From NCBI GenBank assembly GCA_044225795.1, contig JBGAIF010000010.1:1-64000 (forward strand): a DNA stretch of 64,000 bases, read 5' to 3'. The notes under the pieces were generated by a model. That model had not been told where the DNA came from. It saw nothing but the letters and a program-made list of their open reading frames with translations, and did no database searches. Positions 52,267-63,020 of the stretch are shown here, piece after piece (within the stretch, counting starts at the first letter, position 1; every line of letters starts with the position of its first letter). The position numbers were made by a program, and so were the translations under genes. The DNA comes from Nemorincola sp044225795 (GTDB taxonomy: Bacteria > Bacteroidota > Bacteroidia > Chitinophagales > Chitinophagaceae).

Positions 52267-55200
52267 TCAGCGTTCGACAATGATATGGAATATATTATTC
52301 GTAATATCTGAGCGCAAATTGAGTATATACATGCCATTTGCCAATGTGTTGCCAAGCGTAATGCGTTCGTTGATGTTGCCTCCGCGAACTTTTACGTAGT
52401 TGCTGTACACTGTCTGACCAAGCATATTTGTTATCTCAATTGAAGCTTCAGCATCATTTGTTGTGCCAAGAGATCCTTTAATAATAAACTCACCATTGCT
52501 TGGGTTTGGTAAAACTGATACATCTGATGATGCAGCAGCGACTTGTTTTGTACCAAGATTCAAGAGGTTAACAATATTGTGTTTGCTGGCAAACGTTTCA
52601 CCGCAAGCGCCGGTTTTCCTGGCTTCAAAAGTGATCTCGTCATTGTTGAATACGTTATGGTCGACATACATTGTGGTTGTTGCACCAGGTATCGGAGCAT
52701 TCTTAATGTACCACTGATAACTGAAGTTTGCTGTGTTATTCTTTACATAAGCAACAAACGTATCAACCTGGCCAACACCAATTATAGGGCCAAGATGCGA
52801 TACCACGCTGTCGATAACGGGAGTAGCAGTATTGTCTACATTCATCACTATCGGATCACTGAATACGGTATCTGCAATCCGGCAACGGTAGTTGCTGCGT
52901 AGCATAAAGACAATGATATCTTTATCGGCAGGTACATAAGTATAGGTGGTGCCAGATCCTACGAAGGCTCCATTCTTCATCCAGTCATAGCCAGGAGCTG
53001 AACCGTCACCGGATACTGCCGCACTGTATGTAACCGGTGAGCCCTGACAAACATAATTTCCGGGGTCAGCTATTGTGGAAGCTGCCGGCATTATATAAGG
53101 CAAGGTATTTGCAGTAATTGAATTGCTGACAGGAGTTGTAAGCGCACAATGTTCATTGCTTGTCATCCATACAGAAATAACATCCCCCATTACAGGAATA
53201 TAGTCCAAAGCATCTGTTGTAGACACGGTAACTCCACGCACCTTCCACACATATGTTGGGGCAGAGCCTCCATTAACGGGAATCGATTTATAGTGGACAA
53301 CGTCACCAATACAAGATGTTCCATCTGTGCCGGCGATGGTAACAGATGGAATTACTACAGGGTCTTCCGTTACAACCGCCACATCACTCATTGTACTGCT
53401 ACAGCCAGTGCCTGTGTTTGTAGCAATAGCGGTATAGATACCCGGCTTCGTTTGCGGTCCAAAAGTTAGAGGCATTCCGGTTCCACCAACAGGGGTTCCG
53501 GTCTTAGAACCTGAAACATATAGCTGGTAATTGATGCCGGTTTCAGAACCTGTGACATTAACAGGTACTCCTCCGGTACCTATACAGAAATGGCCTCCTC
53601 CTGAAACTGAGTATACAATAGGTGAAGGATTCACTGTAATGAGGCCACTACCCATCATGTTAGAAGTGCAGCCTGTGGTAGTGTTTGTGGCAACAACCGT
53701 ATAAGTACCTCCAAGTGTTTGCGCGCCAAAATCGAGAGCCATACCGGTTCCTGCTATTGTTGCTACAGGACTGCCAGAGTTGAGCAACTGATATGAAATG
53801 CCGACCTCAGAGCCAGTCTGAATGATATGGAAGCCCGATAATCCGGCGCACATAATTCCACCTCCTGTGACTGTGTAAATGAGTGGTGCTGTGTTAGCAT
53901 TAACTGTTACTGATCCGGTCATATTTTCGGTGCAGCCGGTAGCAAGATCGGTGCCAATTGCTGTGTAGCTACCGGTAACTGTTTGCAGGCCAAGGTCGAG
54001 TATGCCACCACTACCACCTACAACAGGACCACCGACAGGTGAGCCTGAATTGATAAGCTGATACGATATGCCCGGTTGTGACCCTGACAAGTAAATGTCA
54101 GATCCGGCTGTTCCCGGACAATAATTGCCACCGCCCTTTATAACATACGGAGCAGGTTTGGCATCTACAACTATACGTGCATTACCGTTCATATTGGTGG
54201 TACATCCACTAACTATCGTATTCGCAATAACTGTGTACGTGCCCGGTGCAGTTTGTAAACCGAAGTTCAACGGACTGCCGGAAACTCCCGGCAAAGTTGC
54301 AACTGGTGTTCCATTGTTCAACAACTGATAGTTCACTCCGGTCATAGAATTTGAAAGCCCAACATTGAGTCCTGTACTTCCGGCACAGTAGCGGCCGCCG
54401 CCAGTGACGTTATAGGCTGTCGGCAACGGATCAACTGTTATTACAACACTACCGGTCATATTCTTTGTACATCCTGTAGTGTTATTGTTTGCTGTTATTG
54501 TGTATTTGCCGGCTGTTAACTGGTTGCCAAATGAAATGGAAGTTCCGGTACCTGTAACAGGAGAGCCCATTTGTATCGTACCGTTCCATAACTGATATTC
54601 AATACCTGCTTCTGAACTGCTTAATCCAACTGGTACACCTACTGTCGTGCCATAGCAATAGCTGCCTCCACCGGTCACTGTATAAGCAACCGGGGTCGGA
54701 TTCACTATAACATTTGCTGATCCTGTCATATTTGATGCACAAGTAGTAGCTGTGTTTGTTGCAACGACGCTATATGTGCCAACCGAACTGATCACCCCGA
54801 AGTCAATTGAAGAGCCGGAGCCAGGTTTAGCGGTGCCGATCATAGCCGATCCTTTCCACAATTGATAACTGACACCAACTTCAGAAAAGCTAAGCCCGAT
54901 ATTAACACCGGGGTCTCCGGCGCAATACGCGCCGCTGTTGGTTGCAGTAACTGTGTATGCTGTGGGCAAGGCGTTAATTGTAATAGATGGATTGCCGGTC
55001 ATGGCAGATGTGCAAGACGTAGTCATATCTGTTGCAATCACATTGTATGCACCTGCTGCAAACTGGCTGGTGAAATTGATTGCAGTACCTGTTCCGTTCT
55101 TGCTGTCAACCAGGCCTGTGCTATTGTAAAGATCATAACGCACACCGGTCTGGGAACCGCTAAGATGAGGCATTAGGCCAGCACCACCAGCACAATAGTT

Positions 55201-58200
55201 GCCACCATTGGGGGTGGTCAATGTAAACGCCGACGGTGGCAATGTTGAGGCTACGGATGGTGAGCCGGTCATATAATCGGAACATCCGGTAACAGCATCA
55301 ACAGCAAGAACAGTATATGAACCGAGTGCAGTAACATTGTAGTAGTCAATAGGGGAGCCAGTTCCTGAGATGACACCACCTATCGGCGAGCCGGCATTCT
55401 GTAACTGGTAATTTACCAACACATCGGTGCCATCTAACTGGAGATGAACTCCGGTCGATCCGGTACAATAGGAACTGCTGCCTAGAACTTTAAGGGTATG
55501 TGCAGCCGGAAGTGGTTGTGTATTAACAGTTATTGTGTTAAGCATGTTTGCTGTGCAATTCGTCAGCGGATTTACAGCAACAACGTTATAGCTACCAACA
55601 TTGGTATATACTCCGAAGTCAAGGCTGGAGTTGCCACCTGCCATAGTCGTGAGCTTTGTGATCCCATTGAACCATAATTCGTAATTAATGCCTGTGTTCG
55701 CATAATCGAGGCCTACATGGACACCGGTTCCGCCAGCGCAGTAATTTCCGCCGTTTGATACAGTAACGTTGTGTGCAATAGGCAGTGGATTCCTGGTGAT
55801 GCTCAATGAATTGAGCATGTTAGCTGTGCAGCTTGAAACCGGATCTGACGCGATAACTGTATACGCGCCAGGGTTAGTTTGATAGGCAAAACAAAGGCCG
55901 CTACCTGTACCAATTGCTATATCTACATTATTACCCAAAGCGTCATAAAGGAAATAACCAAAACCAGATTGAGAACCTGCAATGCACATCTGTATACCCG
56001 GAGCTCCCGGAGCATCGCAATAGTTGCCGGATGCCCCGGAATAGTTGAGCGCATATTTTACAGGAAGCGGATCGACTATAACGAGGGCAGAACCCGCCAT
56101 TGTATTTGAACATTTAGTGGATGGGTCTGTGGCAATTACAGTATAGGTTCCCGCCGTTGTCATACCGGAGAATATATATGGGGAACCAGTGCCGGCTACC
56201 GGACCACCCACAGGTGTACCGCTGTTGTATAACTGATAATTTATACCAATAGTGGTGAGGTTAAGCTGCATATCTACTCCTGTACCGGAAGCGCAGTAAT
56301 TTGGCGCGCCTACATTGCTAATAGTATAAGGAATAGGTAATGTATTTACTGTAAACGGTATTGTGGCTTTGCAACCGGTAGGGAGTATATAATCAATATT
56401 TACACTGCCAGGAGACGCTGAAGTGATATCGCCCGTACCTGATACGTTGGCTACCGATGTATTATTACTGATCCATGCTCCGCCGGGAGTAGCATCATTC
56501 AAAGTGGTCATGTCTCCGAAACAGATAGCCGACGATCCTGTAATTGGAGCCGGAACCGGGTTGACTGTAACAGGAACAACAGCATAACATCCTGTGACAG
56601 GTAGCGTATATGTGATATTGACATTTCCGTTCACAATACCGGAAACGACTCCTGTACCCGAAGGGCCAACGGGAACAGACGCAATGCCGGGGTTGGCACT
56701 TGACCAGGTTCCACCTCCACCTACTGTTAATGATGTTGTGCTGTTCATACATACATCCCGGCTACCAATGATAGTACCCGGGGCCGCATTAACGGTAAGG
56801 GTGGTAACAGCCTTGCAGCCGGGTAATGAGGTGTATGTTATCAGGGGATTACTCAGCCCGGATATGCCGGTCACAATACCTGTTCCCGACTCAATGGTGG
56901 CAAGGCTTGTATTGCTACTGGACCAAAGGCCCCCAGCCAGAGCATCAGACAAGTATGATGAAGCATTGGCGCATAATACCTTTGTGCCTACAATAGCCGC
57001 GGGTACAGGGTCTATTACTATATTTGTGGATGTCATACAACCGGTAGGCAATGTGTACGTGATTGCTGTTGTTCCAGCAGAGACACCAGTCAACTGGCCT
57101 GAGAAACTAACTATGGTTGCTACAGAAGGATTGCTACTTGTCCATGTGCCCGGGGGGACAGTGGTTCCATCTACCAAGGTAACCGTTGGGTTGTATGCGT
57201 CTGTTACACAGAGTCCGGAAGACGGAACTGTAATAGGCACCGGCACAGGGTTGACAGTTGCCGTTTTAGTAGCATAGCAGCCGGTTGGTAATGTGTAAGA
57301 CACGGTGGTTGTACCAAGTGTAACCCCCATAATATTTCCAACACCATCTGCAGTAGCAACAGATGTACTTGCCGTTGACCAAATACCACCGGATGTTGCG
57401 TCGGAGTATACAACATTTGCACCGAGACATAGATTGGCGTTGCCGGAAATGTTTGCGGGTAGCGGATTGACTGTAACCGGAGTTTTGAGATAACATCCGG
57501 CATCAAATGAATAGGTGATAACCGCGCTACCCGAAGAAACTCCCGTCACAACGCCAGAACCTGAGACAGTTGCAATCGATGTGCTACTACTTGTCCAGTT
57601 GCCGCCAACTGTAGCATCGCTAAGGCTTGTGGTTGTAGATGGGCATATAGCTGTAGGACCAGTAACTGTGACATTATTGAGTACATTAATGTTCTTGGTC
57701 ACGTAGCCGCAACTATTTGTATAGGTCACCGTTGCGGAGCCAATACTTGCGCCAAGCATGTTGCCGGAAGCATCTATTTTTACTATCGAGGTATTGCTCG
57801 AACTCCATGTACCACCCGGAGTTGCGTCGCTAACAGTAGCACTTTGAAGTTGTGTGCCTGTGATCTGTATGTTGTCAATATAGGCGCTGTTGCCGTATTG
57901 CGACTGAGCACGAATAAGCAGGTAATTGGTTGAGCCGGTATAGGAGGCCGGTATTGGTACTGTATACTGGTACCAGCCGGAGTAATAGGGTATTGACGGA
58001 CCGGAAAGAGATCCTGTTATTGGCCCATCAGCAGCTCTCGGTACAAAACCCAGGTTTGTGGCGCCTGCGAGCGCATTGGTTGTATTGATAGCTATGACAA
58101 AGCCTTCGGTCGAATACCCGCAGGAGTAAGGGTACCAACCCGAGCCGTCACGAAAAACCCAAAAAGATATCATACCGTTAACTACATTCACCATACTGAA

Positions 58201-59247
58201 GGGAGATGACCACATGAGTGAGTTGCCGCTATAATCATAGAAGTCGGCTTCTGCAACATATGTGCCGTCTTGTGCCGCGCCGATATAAGGGCTCCAAGTG
58301 CTGTATGCGTCTGTCTGATACCAGATGGATGTAGTACCCTGATAACCCCATCCACTTGGAGGTACTCCATATTCAAAACTTTCGCTTAATAACGTTACAG
58401 CGGATGGAGGGCAAATAGTACCGGCACCAGATATGGCAACAGGAGCAGAAGAGGTATAGCTAAAAGGCAGCGTACTGTAGCAGCTTCCGACGGTATATGA
58501 TATTGTGGTCAGGCCGCTGCTGACACCAGTTAGCAGGCCTGTACCAGATATTGTTGCTACAGAAGTATTGCTGCTGGCCCATACGCCACCACCTGTTGCA
58601 TCAGAAAGTTGAGTAGTGGTGCTGGATGTACCGCATAATGATGATAATCCGGATATTGAAGAAACAACGCTGATCGTTTGTGTTCCACCTGCAGTAGAAG
58701 TGCCGGAATAGGTAGGGCCATTAGAGTATGTAAATGGTGCCCCCGCCGCATGTGTAATTGCTGAAACAGCAATGGTTCTTCCGTTTGTTGCCGTTGAGGG
58801 AATCGTTGCTGTTATGAAGTAATAGAAGGTATTGTTCTTTGCCTGGTTAAGTGATGCCGACAAGGTGTGAGACCCTGCACCAAGTCCCGTAGTGATTGAT
58901 CCTACGCTTGTAGCGCCAACGATAGTGTTGGAATTATTTCTCCACAACGTAAAATTTGTTATGTCTGTGCCGGAAACTGCTGTGCCGGTTGTAGAGAACG
59001 TAAACGCAGTAAAAGGCTGCGCTGTAGAGCCGATGGTGGTGCTGAATGAGTATATCACCATGTCGGTAGCAGGGGCACAGATAGTAGCGACTGAGTTACC
59101 ACCGCCTGCCAGTGCAGACGTACCTGCAGCATATGAGCGAACAGAAAGCAGTGGGATTACTACGAAAAGTAGCGTTGCAATCCTGGTGAAAGAGGATGCC
59201 AATGTTCCTACAAACATTAGTGGCATTTTGTTGTGGAATTGTTTCAT
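52267..59247 (-). CDS. Giant T9SS-secreted repeat protein
   Basis: 2326 aa. Signal peptide (about residues 1-41); a beta-rich domain (55-195); a Big2-like unit; a MAM-like/choice-of-anchor jelly-roll ('LLSESFEYGVPPSGW', about 286-466); seven more Big2-like units ('GGTWSSSNTSIVKI', 466-970); eleven tandem repeats of about 90 aa (970-1964) with pattern GGxYCxG...GxxYQL...GTG...GTYTVxATxxxTxC...MTGS; Ig-like domains (1965-2150); and a type A sorting domain ('ISVLPNPSNGEFIIKG' to 'NIFHIIVER'). It should be exported by T9SS as a long surface fibre or adhesin. It lies 44 bp downstream of the arylsulfotransferase gene and is probably co-transcribed with it. Confidence 0.88.
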   Translation of the reverse strand: MKQFHNKMPLMFVGTLASSFTRIATLLFVVIPLLSVRSYAAGTSALAGGGNSVATICAPATDMVIYSFSTTIGSTAQPFTAFTFSTTGTAVSGTDITNFTLWRNNSNTIVGATSVGSITTGLGAGSHTLSASLNQAKNNTFYYFITATIPSTATNGRTIAVSAITHAAGAPFTYSNGPTYSGTSTAGGTQTISVVSSISGLSSLCGTSSTTTQLSDATGGGVWASSNTSVATISGTGLLTGVSSGLTTISYTVGSCYSTLPFSYTSSAPVAISGAGTICPPSAVTLLSESFEYGVPPSGWGYQGTTSIWYQTDAYSTWSPYIGAAQDGTYVAEADFYDYSGNSLMWSSPFSMVNVVNGMISFWVFRDGSGWYPYSCGYSTEGFVIAINTTNALAGATNLGFVPRAADGPITGSLSGPSIPYYSGWYQYTVPIPASYTGSTNYLLIRAQSQYGNSAYIDNIQITGTQLQSATVSDATPGGTWSSSNTSIVKIDASGNMLGASIGSATVTYTNSCGYVTKNINVLNNVTVTGPTAICPSTTTSLSDATVGGNWTSSSTSIATVSGSGVVTGVSSGSAVITYSFDAGCYLKTPVTVNPLPANISGNANLCLGANVVYSDATSGGIWSTASTSVATADGVGNIMGVTLGTTTVSYTLPTGCYATKTATVNPVPVPITVPSSGLCVTDAYNPTVTLVDGTTVPPGTWTSSNPSVATIVSFSGQLTGVSAGTTAITYTLPTGCMTSTNIVIDPVPAAIVGTKVLCANASSYLSDALAGGLWSSSNTSLATIESGTGIVTGISGLSNPLITYTSLPGCKAVTTLTVNAAPGTIIGSRDVCMNSTTSLTVGGGGTWSSANPGIASVPVGPSGTGVVSGIVNGNVNITYTLPVTGCYAVVPVTVNPVPAPITGSSAICFGDMTTLNDATPGGAWISNNTSVANVSGTGDITSASPGSVNIDYILPTGCKATIPFTVNTLPIPYTISNVGAPNYCASGTGVDMQLNLTTIGINYQLYNSGTPVGGPVAGTGSPYIFSGMTTAGTYTVIATDPSTKCSNTMAGSALVIVDPLPVKYALNYSGASGNYCDAPGAPGIQMCIAGSQSGFGYFLYDALGNNVDIAIGTGSGLCFAYQTNPGAYTVIASDPVSSCTANMLNSLSITRNPLPIAHNVTVSNGGNYCAGGTGVHVGLDYANTGINYELWFNGITKLTTMAGGNSSLDFGVYTNVGSYNVVAVNPLTNCTANMLNTITVNTQPLPAAHTLKVLGSSSYCTGSTGVHLQLDGTDVLVNYQLQNAGSPIGGVISGTGSPIDYYNVTALGSYTVLAVDAVTGCSDYMTGSPSVASTLPPSAFTLTTPNGGNYCAGGAGLMPHLSGSQTGVRYDLYNSTGLVDSKNGTGTAINFTSQFAAGAYNVIATDMTTSCTSAMTGNPSITINALPTAYTVTATNSGAYCAGDPGVNIGLSFSEVGVSYQLWKGSAMIGTAKPGSGSSIDFGVISSVGTYSVVATNTATTCASNMTGSANVIVNPTPVAYTVTGGGSYCYGTTVGVPVGLSSSEAGIEYQLWNGTIQMGSPVTGTGTSISFGNQLTAGKYTITANNNTTGCTKNMTGSVVITVDPLPTAYNVTGGGRYCAGSTGLNVGLSNSMTGVNYQLLNNGTPVATLPGVSGSPLNFGLQTAPGTYTVIANTIVSGCTTNMNGNARIVVDAKPAPYVIKGGGNYCPGTAGSDIYLSGSQPGISYQLINSGSPVGGPVVGGSGGILDLGLQTVTGSYTAIGTDLATGCTENMTGSVTVNANTAPLIYTVTGGGIMCAGLSGFHIIQTGSEVGISYQLLNSGSPVATIAGTGMALDFGAQTLGGTYTVVATNTTTGCTSNMMGSGLITVNPSPIVYSVSGGGHFCIGTGGVPVNVTGSETGINYQLYVSGSKTGTPVGGTGMPLTFGPQTKPGIYTAIATNTGTGCSSTMSDVAVVTEDPVVIPSVTIAGTDGTSCIGDVVHYKSIPVNGGSAPTYVWKVRGVTVSTTDALDYIPVMGDVISVWMTSNEHCALTTPVSNSITANTLPYIMPAASTIADPGNYVCQGSPVTYSAAVSGDGSAPGYDWMKNGAFVGSGTTYTYVPADKDIIVFMLRSNYRCRIADTVFSDPIVMNVDNTATPVIDSVVSHLGPIIGVGQVDTFVAYVKNNTANFSYQWYIKNAPIPGATTTMYVDHNVFNNDEITFEARKTGACGETFASKHNIVNLLNLGTKQVAAASSDVSVLPNPSNGEFIIKGSLGTTNDAEASIEITNMLGQTVYSNYVKVRGGNINERITLGNTLANGMYILNLRSDITNNIFHIIVER

Positions 59248-59291
59248 AACGTTTAAATTTAAATAGTTTGATCAGTTCAGAGTTACAGATG

Positions 59292-60839
59292 TTACAAGCG
59301 GTTAAATATTAGTTTTTCCATTTCAGTCTTATCTTCAATAATACTTGCCTTATATTGAGGATTTACTCTCCATTTTTTTTCAGTGGCATTCCATTTTTCA
59401 GGTAGCGCACTCCATATTATCTCCTTGTTCCTGTTCACAATAAATATTTTGCTGTAGGGAGTGCCCATAGATACAAAGAAAGAATTATCGGGCAGCTCAA
59501 AAGCGCTGCCGGCAGCAGACATTGCCATTTGCTTACTATCATCAGCATTACATTCGTATTCCCATACTTTGGAAAGCCTTCCTTTGCCGGAAACGGGTTC
59601 CTGCATAACGGTGACCTTAGGAGATTGCGATATGTCACAACCATTGTTGAAGACGTACAGGTAGCCCTTTTGTGATACGCGACAGTTGTGCTGGTGACAA
59701 AACAAATCATTCTTTGCCTGAGTACCTGAGCCAAATGTTTCACCATAGGTGGCGATCACTTTGCCTTCCGGATATTTTATTTTGATGATCCGGCTGTTGT
59801 TCTTAAAGCTCAGGTATACTACTGAACGGGCTTTGTCGAAGTAGAACGCATTTACCCTTACATCAAATGCGGGCTTGCCTTTTTCCGGCTTGTAAGCAAT
59901 AAGGTCAGATCCCTTCAGGTAGTCGAGCAGTCTCCATTGCCATATCACCTTGCCATCACCGTCATATTCCACAAGTTTCTCAAAGGCGTATTGTTGATAA
60001 TCGTCGGTAGCATGGGCGCTATCTGTAAACTCATACAACGCTTTGTCACCATTTTTTTTCTGCTTGTATCTCCAATAGCGCGTCTCGGCAGTAAGTGCCA
60101 TGAAATGGCCGTCAGGTATCTTGTTGAACTGGTGATGGTAAACATAATTTCCATCTGCTTCGTTTTCGGGACCCTTCCACAAAACATCGCCATTATAGCT
60201 GATCTCATAAGCTCGTTTATCATCGAGTAAAAAGGTTATTGTTCCTTCGGGTGACATTTGCAGATCGCGTACCCAGGAGTCAGGTCTTATTTTTCCTTCG
60301 ATATCCGGAAGGTACCAGACCACATGTCCCTGCATATCGTACAACGCTTTGTTGCAATCAGAAAAAACATAGGCGTTCTTGTATGCTGCGGCTTCCTTCA
60401 GAATGCGCAACCGCATTACCGAAGTATCGGTGGCTGTGGCAGAGCCGGTAGTGAAGTGATAAAGCTTGCTGAATCGTTGTGCATAGCCCGTATATGTTAC
60501 TACTTGCCATGTATAGTCATGCCCCCATTCAGGTACTTCAGCAATTGTGCGGCTTCTTACATTTGGTAGTGTGGTGATGATATTTTTCCTGAATGAGTCC
60601 GGAGAATTGAAGTATCCGCTGGCAATGCTGAAAGAAGTTGTAGTAACTGACGCATCTGTCGGAAAAATAAAGCCAACCAACCTATAATTTAGCCTGGCAC
60701 CGTCGGCAGGGAAAATATTGTAACCCGAACCGGAAACCGGGTAGTATCCTGTGAATATGCCGGATGGAATTGCAAAACATTTAAAAGCGCATAATACACT
60801 TAGTGAAATAAAAAATATTATGGAGTGTAGTTTAGCCAT
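59292..60839 (-). CDS. Arylsulfotransferase (ASST)-like exported protein
   Basis: 515 aa from the ATG at 60839, which gives a signal peptide 'LHSIIFFISLSVLCAFKCFA'; an ATG at 60896 adds a polar extension. An N-terminal Ig-like domain is followed by a propeller typical of arylsulfotransferases ('FSDCNKALYDMQGHVVWYLP', 'YVYHHQFNKIPDGHFMALT', 'DLFCHQHNCRV', 'VFNNGCDISQSP'). ASSTs move sulfate between phenolic compounds without PAPS, using an active-site His; candidate His residues are in 'HHQFN' and 'CHQHNC'. It lacks a C-terminal T9SS signal. First gene of a likely two-gene unit with the giant repeat protein. Confidence 0.75.
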   Translation of the reverse strand: MAKLHSIIFFISLSVLCAFKCFAIPSGIFTGYYPVSGSGYNIFPADGARLNYRLVGFIFPTDASVTTTSFSIASGYFNSPDSFRKNIITTLPNVRSRTIAEVPEWGHDYTWQVVTYTGYAQRFSKLYHFTTGSATATDTSVMRLRILKEAAAYKNAYVFSDCNKALYDMQGHVVWYLPDIEGKIRPDSWVRDLQMSPEGTITFLLDDKRAYEISYNGDVLWKGPENEADGNYVYHHQFNKIPDGHFMALTAETRYWRYKQKKNGDKALYEFTDSAHATDDYQQYAFEKLVEYDGDGKVIWQWRLLDYLKGSDLIAYKPEKGKPAFDVRVNAFYFDKARSVVYLSFKNNSRIIKIKYPEGKVIATYGETFGSGTQAKNDLFCHQHNCRVSQKGYLYVFNNGCDISQSPKVTVMQEPVSGKGRLSKVWEYECNADDSKQMAMSAAGSAFELPDNSFFVSMGTPYSKIFIVNRNKEIIWSALPEKWNATEKKWRVNPQYKASIIEDKTEMEKLIFNRL

Positions 60840-61206
60840 GGCAGAGTAACAGGAACGGTATGACTGATATTCTGAATCAATCATATTATATATCAAAAGT
60901 ACAATTTTATTGTTTGAAATGGGTAGGTATAAATACCTGATATAGGTATAGACATGTGTTTTTGTAGAGTTAGTTGGCGTTTATGGAATCTCGCAAAAAA
61001 TTTATTAATATTTGTATTAATTTTTGATTAAAATCTAATGTGAATGCTGTTACATAACTATATGATTAATGTGATTGCGTCGTTGTTAAGCTCATTTTGA
61101 GAGTTGTTAAGAGTTAACACAAATTAGAAGACAAATGTTATTCTCTTTTGAGATATTTTTTTACTTTTATCACACCCTCTTCTCTCAGAACAATCAATAG
61201 AATAAT
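60840..61206. promoter_or_regulatory. Divergent AT-rich intergenic region
   Basis: 367 bp between divergently transcribed genes, with no open frame of interest. A TACTTTTA stretch at about 61153 is a weak -7-like element for the plus-strand gene. No repeat or hairpin stands out. Confidence 0.35.
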
Positions 61207-61728
61207 ATGAAAAGACTGCTACTAGTATTTGTAATGCTGACAGGGTATGTAATTTCTTATGCTCAGGCACCGGCAACAGCTACCCCCGCGCCTGCACCTG
61301 CACCGGTGAGAAAAGTCAGGGAGAAAGAAAAGGAGTTGAGGCCAAAGGAGGATATCATAGATTTTATTTTTGCAAAGTCGCAGAAGTATAATGTCCACTT
61401 TGCCGAATACAAGAGAAATGCGGACACGATATTTTTTAATGCAAAAGTGAAGGCAGAGGTCAACATCAACGAGATAGATACGATCACTGTGACGCCTACG
61501 CTTATTACCATTGTTTCCAAACTTGGTATCCAGAAATTTAACTACGATAAGAAGAAAATGTGTCCGTACCCGGATCTGCAGTTGCCGCTGGAAGCGCATG
61601 ACTGGGACTTCTATGAGGAGAACCTGTATAGCAGGCTAACAAGGGCCTCTCAAGACTATATGAAAGCCCTCAGGCTCGAGCAAGCCATTAAACGCAAGGC
61701 AGGCCACGATCCCAACGATCCTTACTAG
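61207..61728 (+). CDS. Exported hypothetical protein
   Basis: 173 aa with a signal peptide ('MKRLLLVFVMLTGYVISYA') and an Ala/Pro-rich linker ('ATATPAPAPAP') before a soluble domain ('KEDIIDFIFAKSQKYNVHFA', 'DTITVTPTLITIVSKLG'). No family was recognised. It ends immediately next to the convergent thiolase gene with no bases between the stop codons. Confidence 0.65.
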   Translation: MKRLLLVFVMLTGYVISYAQAPATATPAPAPAPVRKVREKEKELRPKEDIIDFIFAKSQKYNVHFAEYKRNADTIFFNAKVKAEVNINEIDTITVTPTLITIVSKLGIQKFNYDKKKMCPYPDLQLPLEAHDWDFYEENLYSRLTRASQDYMKALRLEQAIKRKAGHDPNDPY

Positions 61729-62904
61729 TTAGCACCGCTCAATTATCCCGGCAATACCTTGTCCGCCGCCAATACATGCAGTGACTATTCCGTATTTCTT
61801 ATTGAGGCGTTTGAGGTCGGTTAGTATTTGTATGGTCAGTTTGGCGCCTGTGCAACCGAGCGGATGGCCGAGGGAAATGGCGCCGCCATTGATGTTAACT
61901 TTATCCTGATCGAGTCCCAGCTCACGGATCACTGCCAGCGACTGGGAGGCAAATGCTTCGTTCAGTTCCACGAGGTCAACATCATTCAATGAAATGCCGG
62001 CTTGTTTCAGCACTTTAGGGACGGCCTTGATGGGGCCGATACCCATAATGCGCGGATCGACACCAGCGGCGGCACAATTCACTAAACGGCCTAAAGGTTT
62101 CAGCCCCAGGTTATTCATCAGCCTTTCGCTCATGACAATAGTGAACGCCGCGCCATCCGATGTCTGGGAGGAGTTACCGGCGGTTACGGAGCCGCCCTGT
62201 GCAAAGACAGGGGGCAATTTGGCAAGTGCCTCAAGAGAGGTGTCCCCGCGAGGCCCTTCGTCGGTATCAACGATCACTTCCCGCTCTGCACGTTTGTTCT
62301 TCTCATTCACATAGACCTCTTTCACTGTGATAGGTAGTATATGTTCTTTAAAGTATCCCTCCTTTATCGCATTAAGCGCGCGCTGGTGCGAGCGTAGTGA
62401 AAATGCGTCCTGGTCTTCACGTGATATACTGAAATCCTTAGCTACCTGTTCGGCAGTAAGGCCCATACTCAGATAGTAGTCGCCATTGTCGCGGGCATAC
62501 TCATAATTGGGCATAGTGCGCCAGCCTGCAGTAGGTACAAGGCTCATGCTTTCCGTTCCGCCGGCTATGATACAATCTGCCATCCCGGATTGAATACGTG
62601 CAGTGGCTATGGCAATTGCCTCAAGCCCGGAACCACAATACCTGTTCACGGTAACACCGGCAGCCCATTCTCCTATGGCTTTGTTGGCAATGATACGTCC
62701 TACCTGCAGGCCTTGTTCTGCTTCAGGAACGGCATTGCCCACGATCACATCATCCACCAATTTCGGGTCCAGTTGCGGCATACTTGCCAGCAAGCCTTTG
62801 ATGACATCCACAGCAAGATCATCGGGCCGGTAAAAACGAAATCCGCCACGTTTTGATTTTCCAACTGCTGTTCTGTATCCCGAAACTATATACGCCGTTT
62901 GCAT
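61729..62904 (-). CDS. Acetyl-CoA C-acyltransferase (thiolase)
   Basis: 391 aa, the normal size. Thiolases catalyse reversible cleavage or condensation of 3-ketoacyl-CoA with acetyl-CoA, in beta-oxidation or PHB synthesis. The nucleophilic Cys is in 'VNRYCGSGLEAIAIA', the catalytic His in 'INGGAISLGHPLGCTGAKL' and the second Cys in 'IVTACIGGGQGIAG'. 'VELNEAFASQSLAVIRELG' is also typical. The Bacteroidota FadA-like form (with 'GNAVPEAEQGLQVGR') suggests fatty-acid degradation. It may work with the acyl-CoA ligase at 29.5 kb, though they are far apart. Confidence 0.92.
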   Translation of the reverse strand: MQTAYIVSGYRTAVGKSKRGGFRFYRPDDLAVDVIKGLLASMPQLDPKLVDDVIVGNAVPEAEQGLQVGRIIANKAIGEWAAGVTVNRYCGSGLEAIAIATARIQSGMADCIIAGGTESMSLVPTAGWRTMPNYEYARDNGDYYLSMGLTAEQVAKDFSISREDQDAFSLRSHQRALNAIKEGYFKEHILPITVKEVYVNEKNKRAEREVIVDTDEGPRGDTSLEALAKLPPVFAQGGSVTAGNSSQTSDGAAFTIVMSERLMNNLGLKPLGRLVNCAAAGVDPRIMGIGPIKAVPKVLKQAGISLNDVDLVELNEAFASQSLAVIRELGLDQDKVNINGGAISLGHPLGCTGAKLTIQILTDLKRLNKKYGIVTACIGGGQGIAGIIERC

Positions 62905-63020
62905 ACTATTGAATTGACGTTACTAAGTTAGCGATTGTTGCTGTTAAAAAATATAAAAATCGGCGAGCGGGATATTAAATTGTGTGTAGCTATGACCGGC
63001 GGTGCTATCTTTACTATGTT

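Noticed and set aside
56594..57277. Plus-strand 227-codon frame within the giant gene
   Set aside because: Shadow of the Big2 repeat region on the opposite strand; Pro/Thr/Val-rich low-complexity product.
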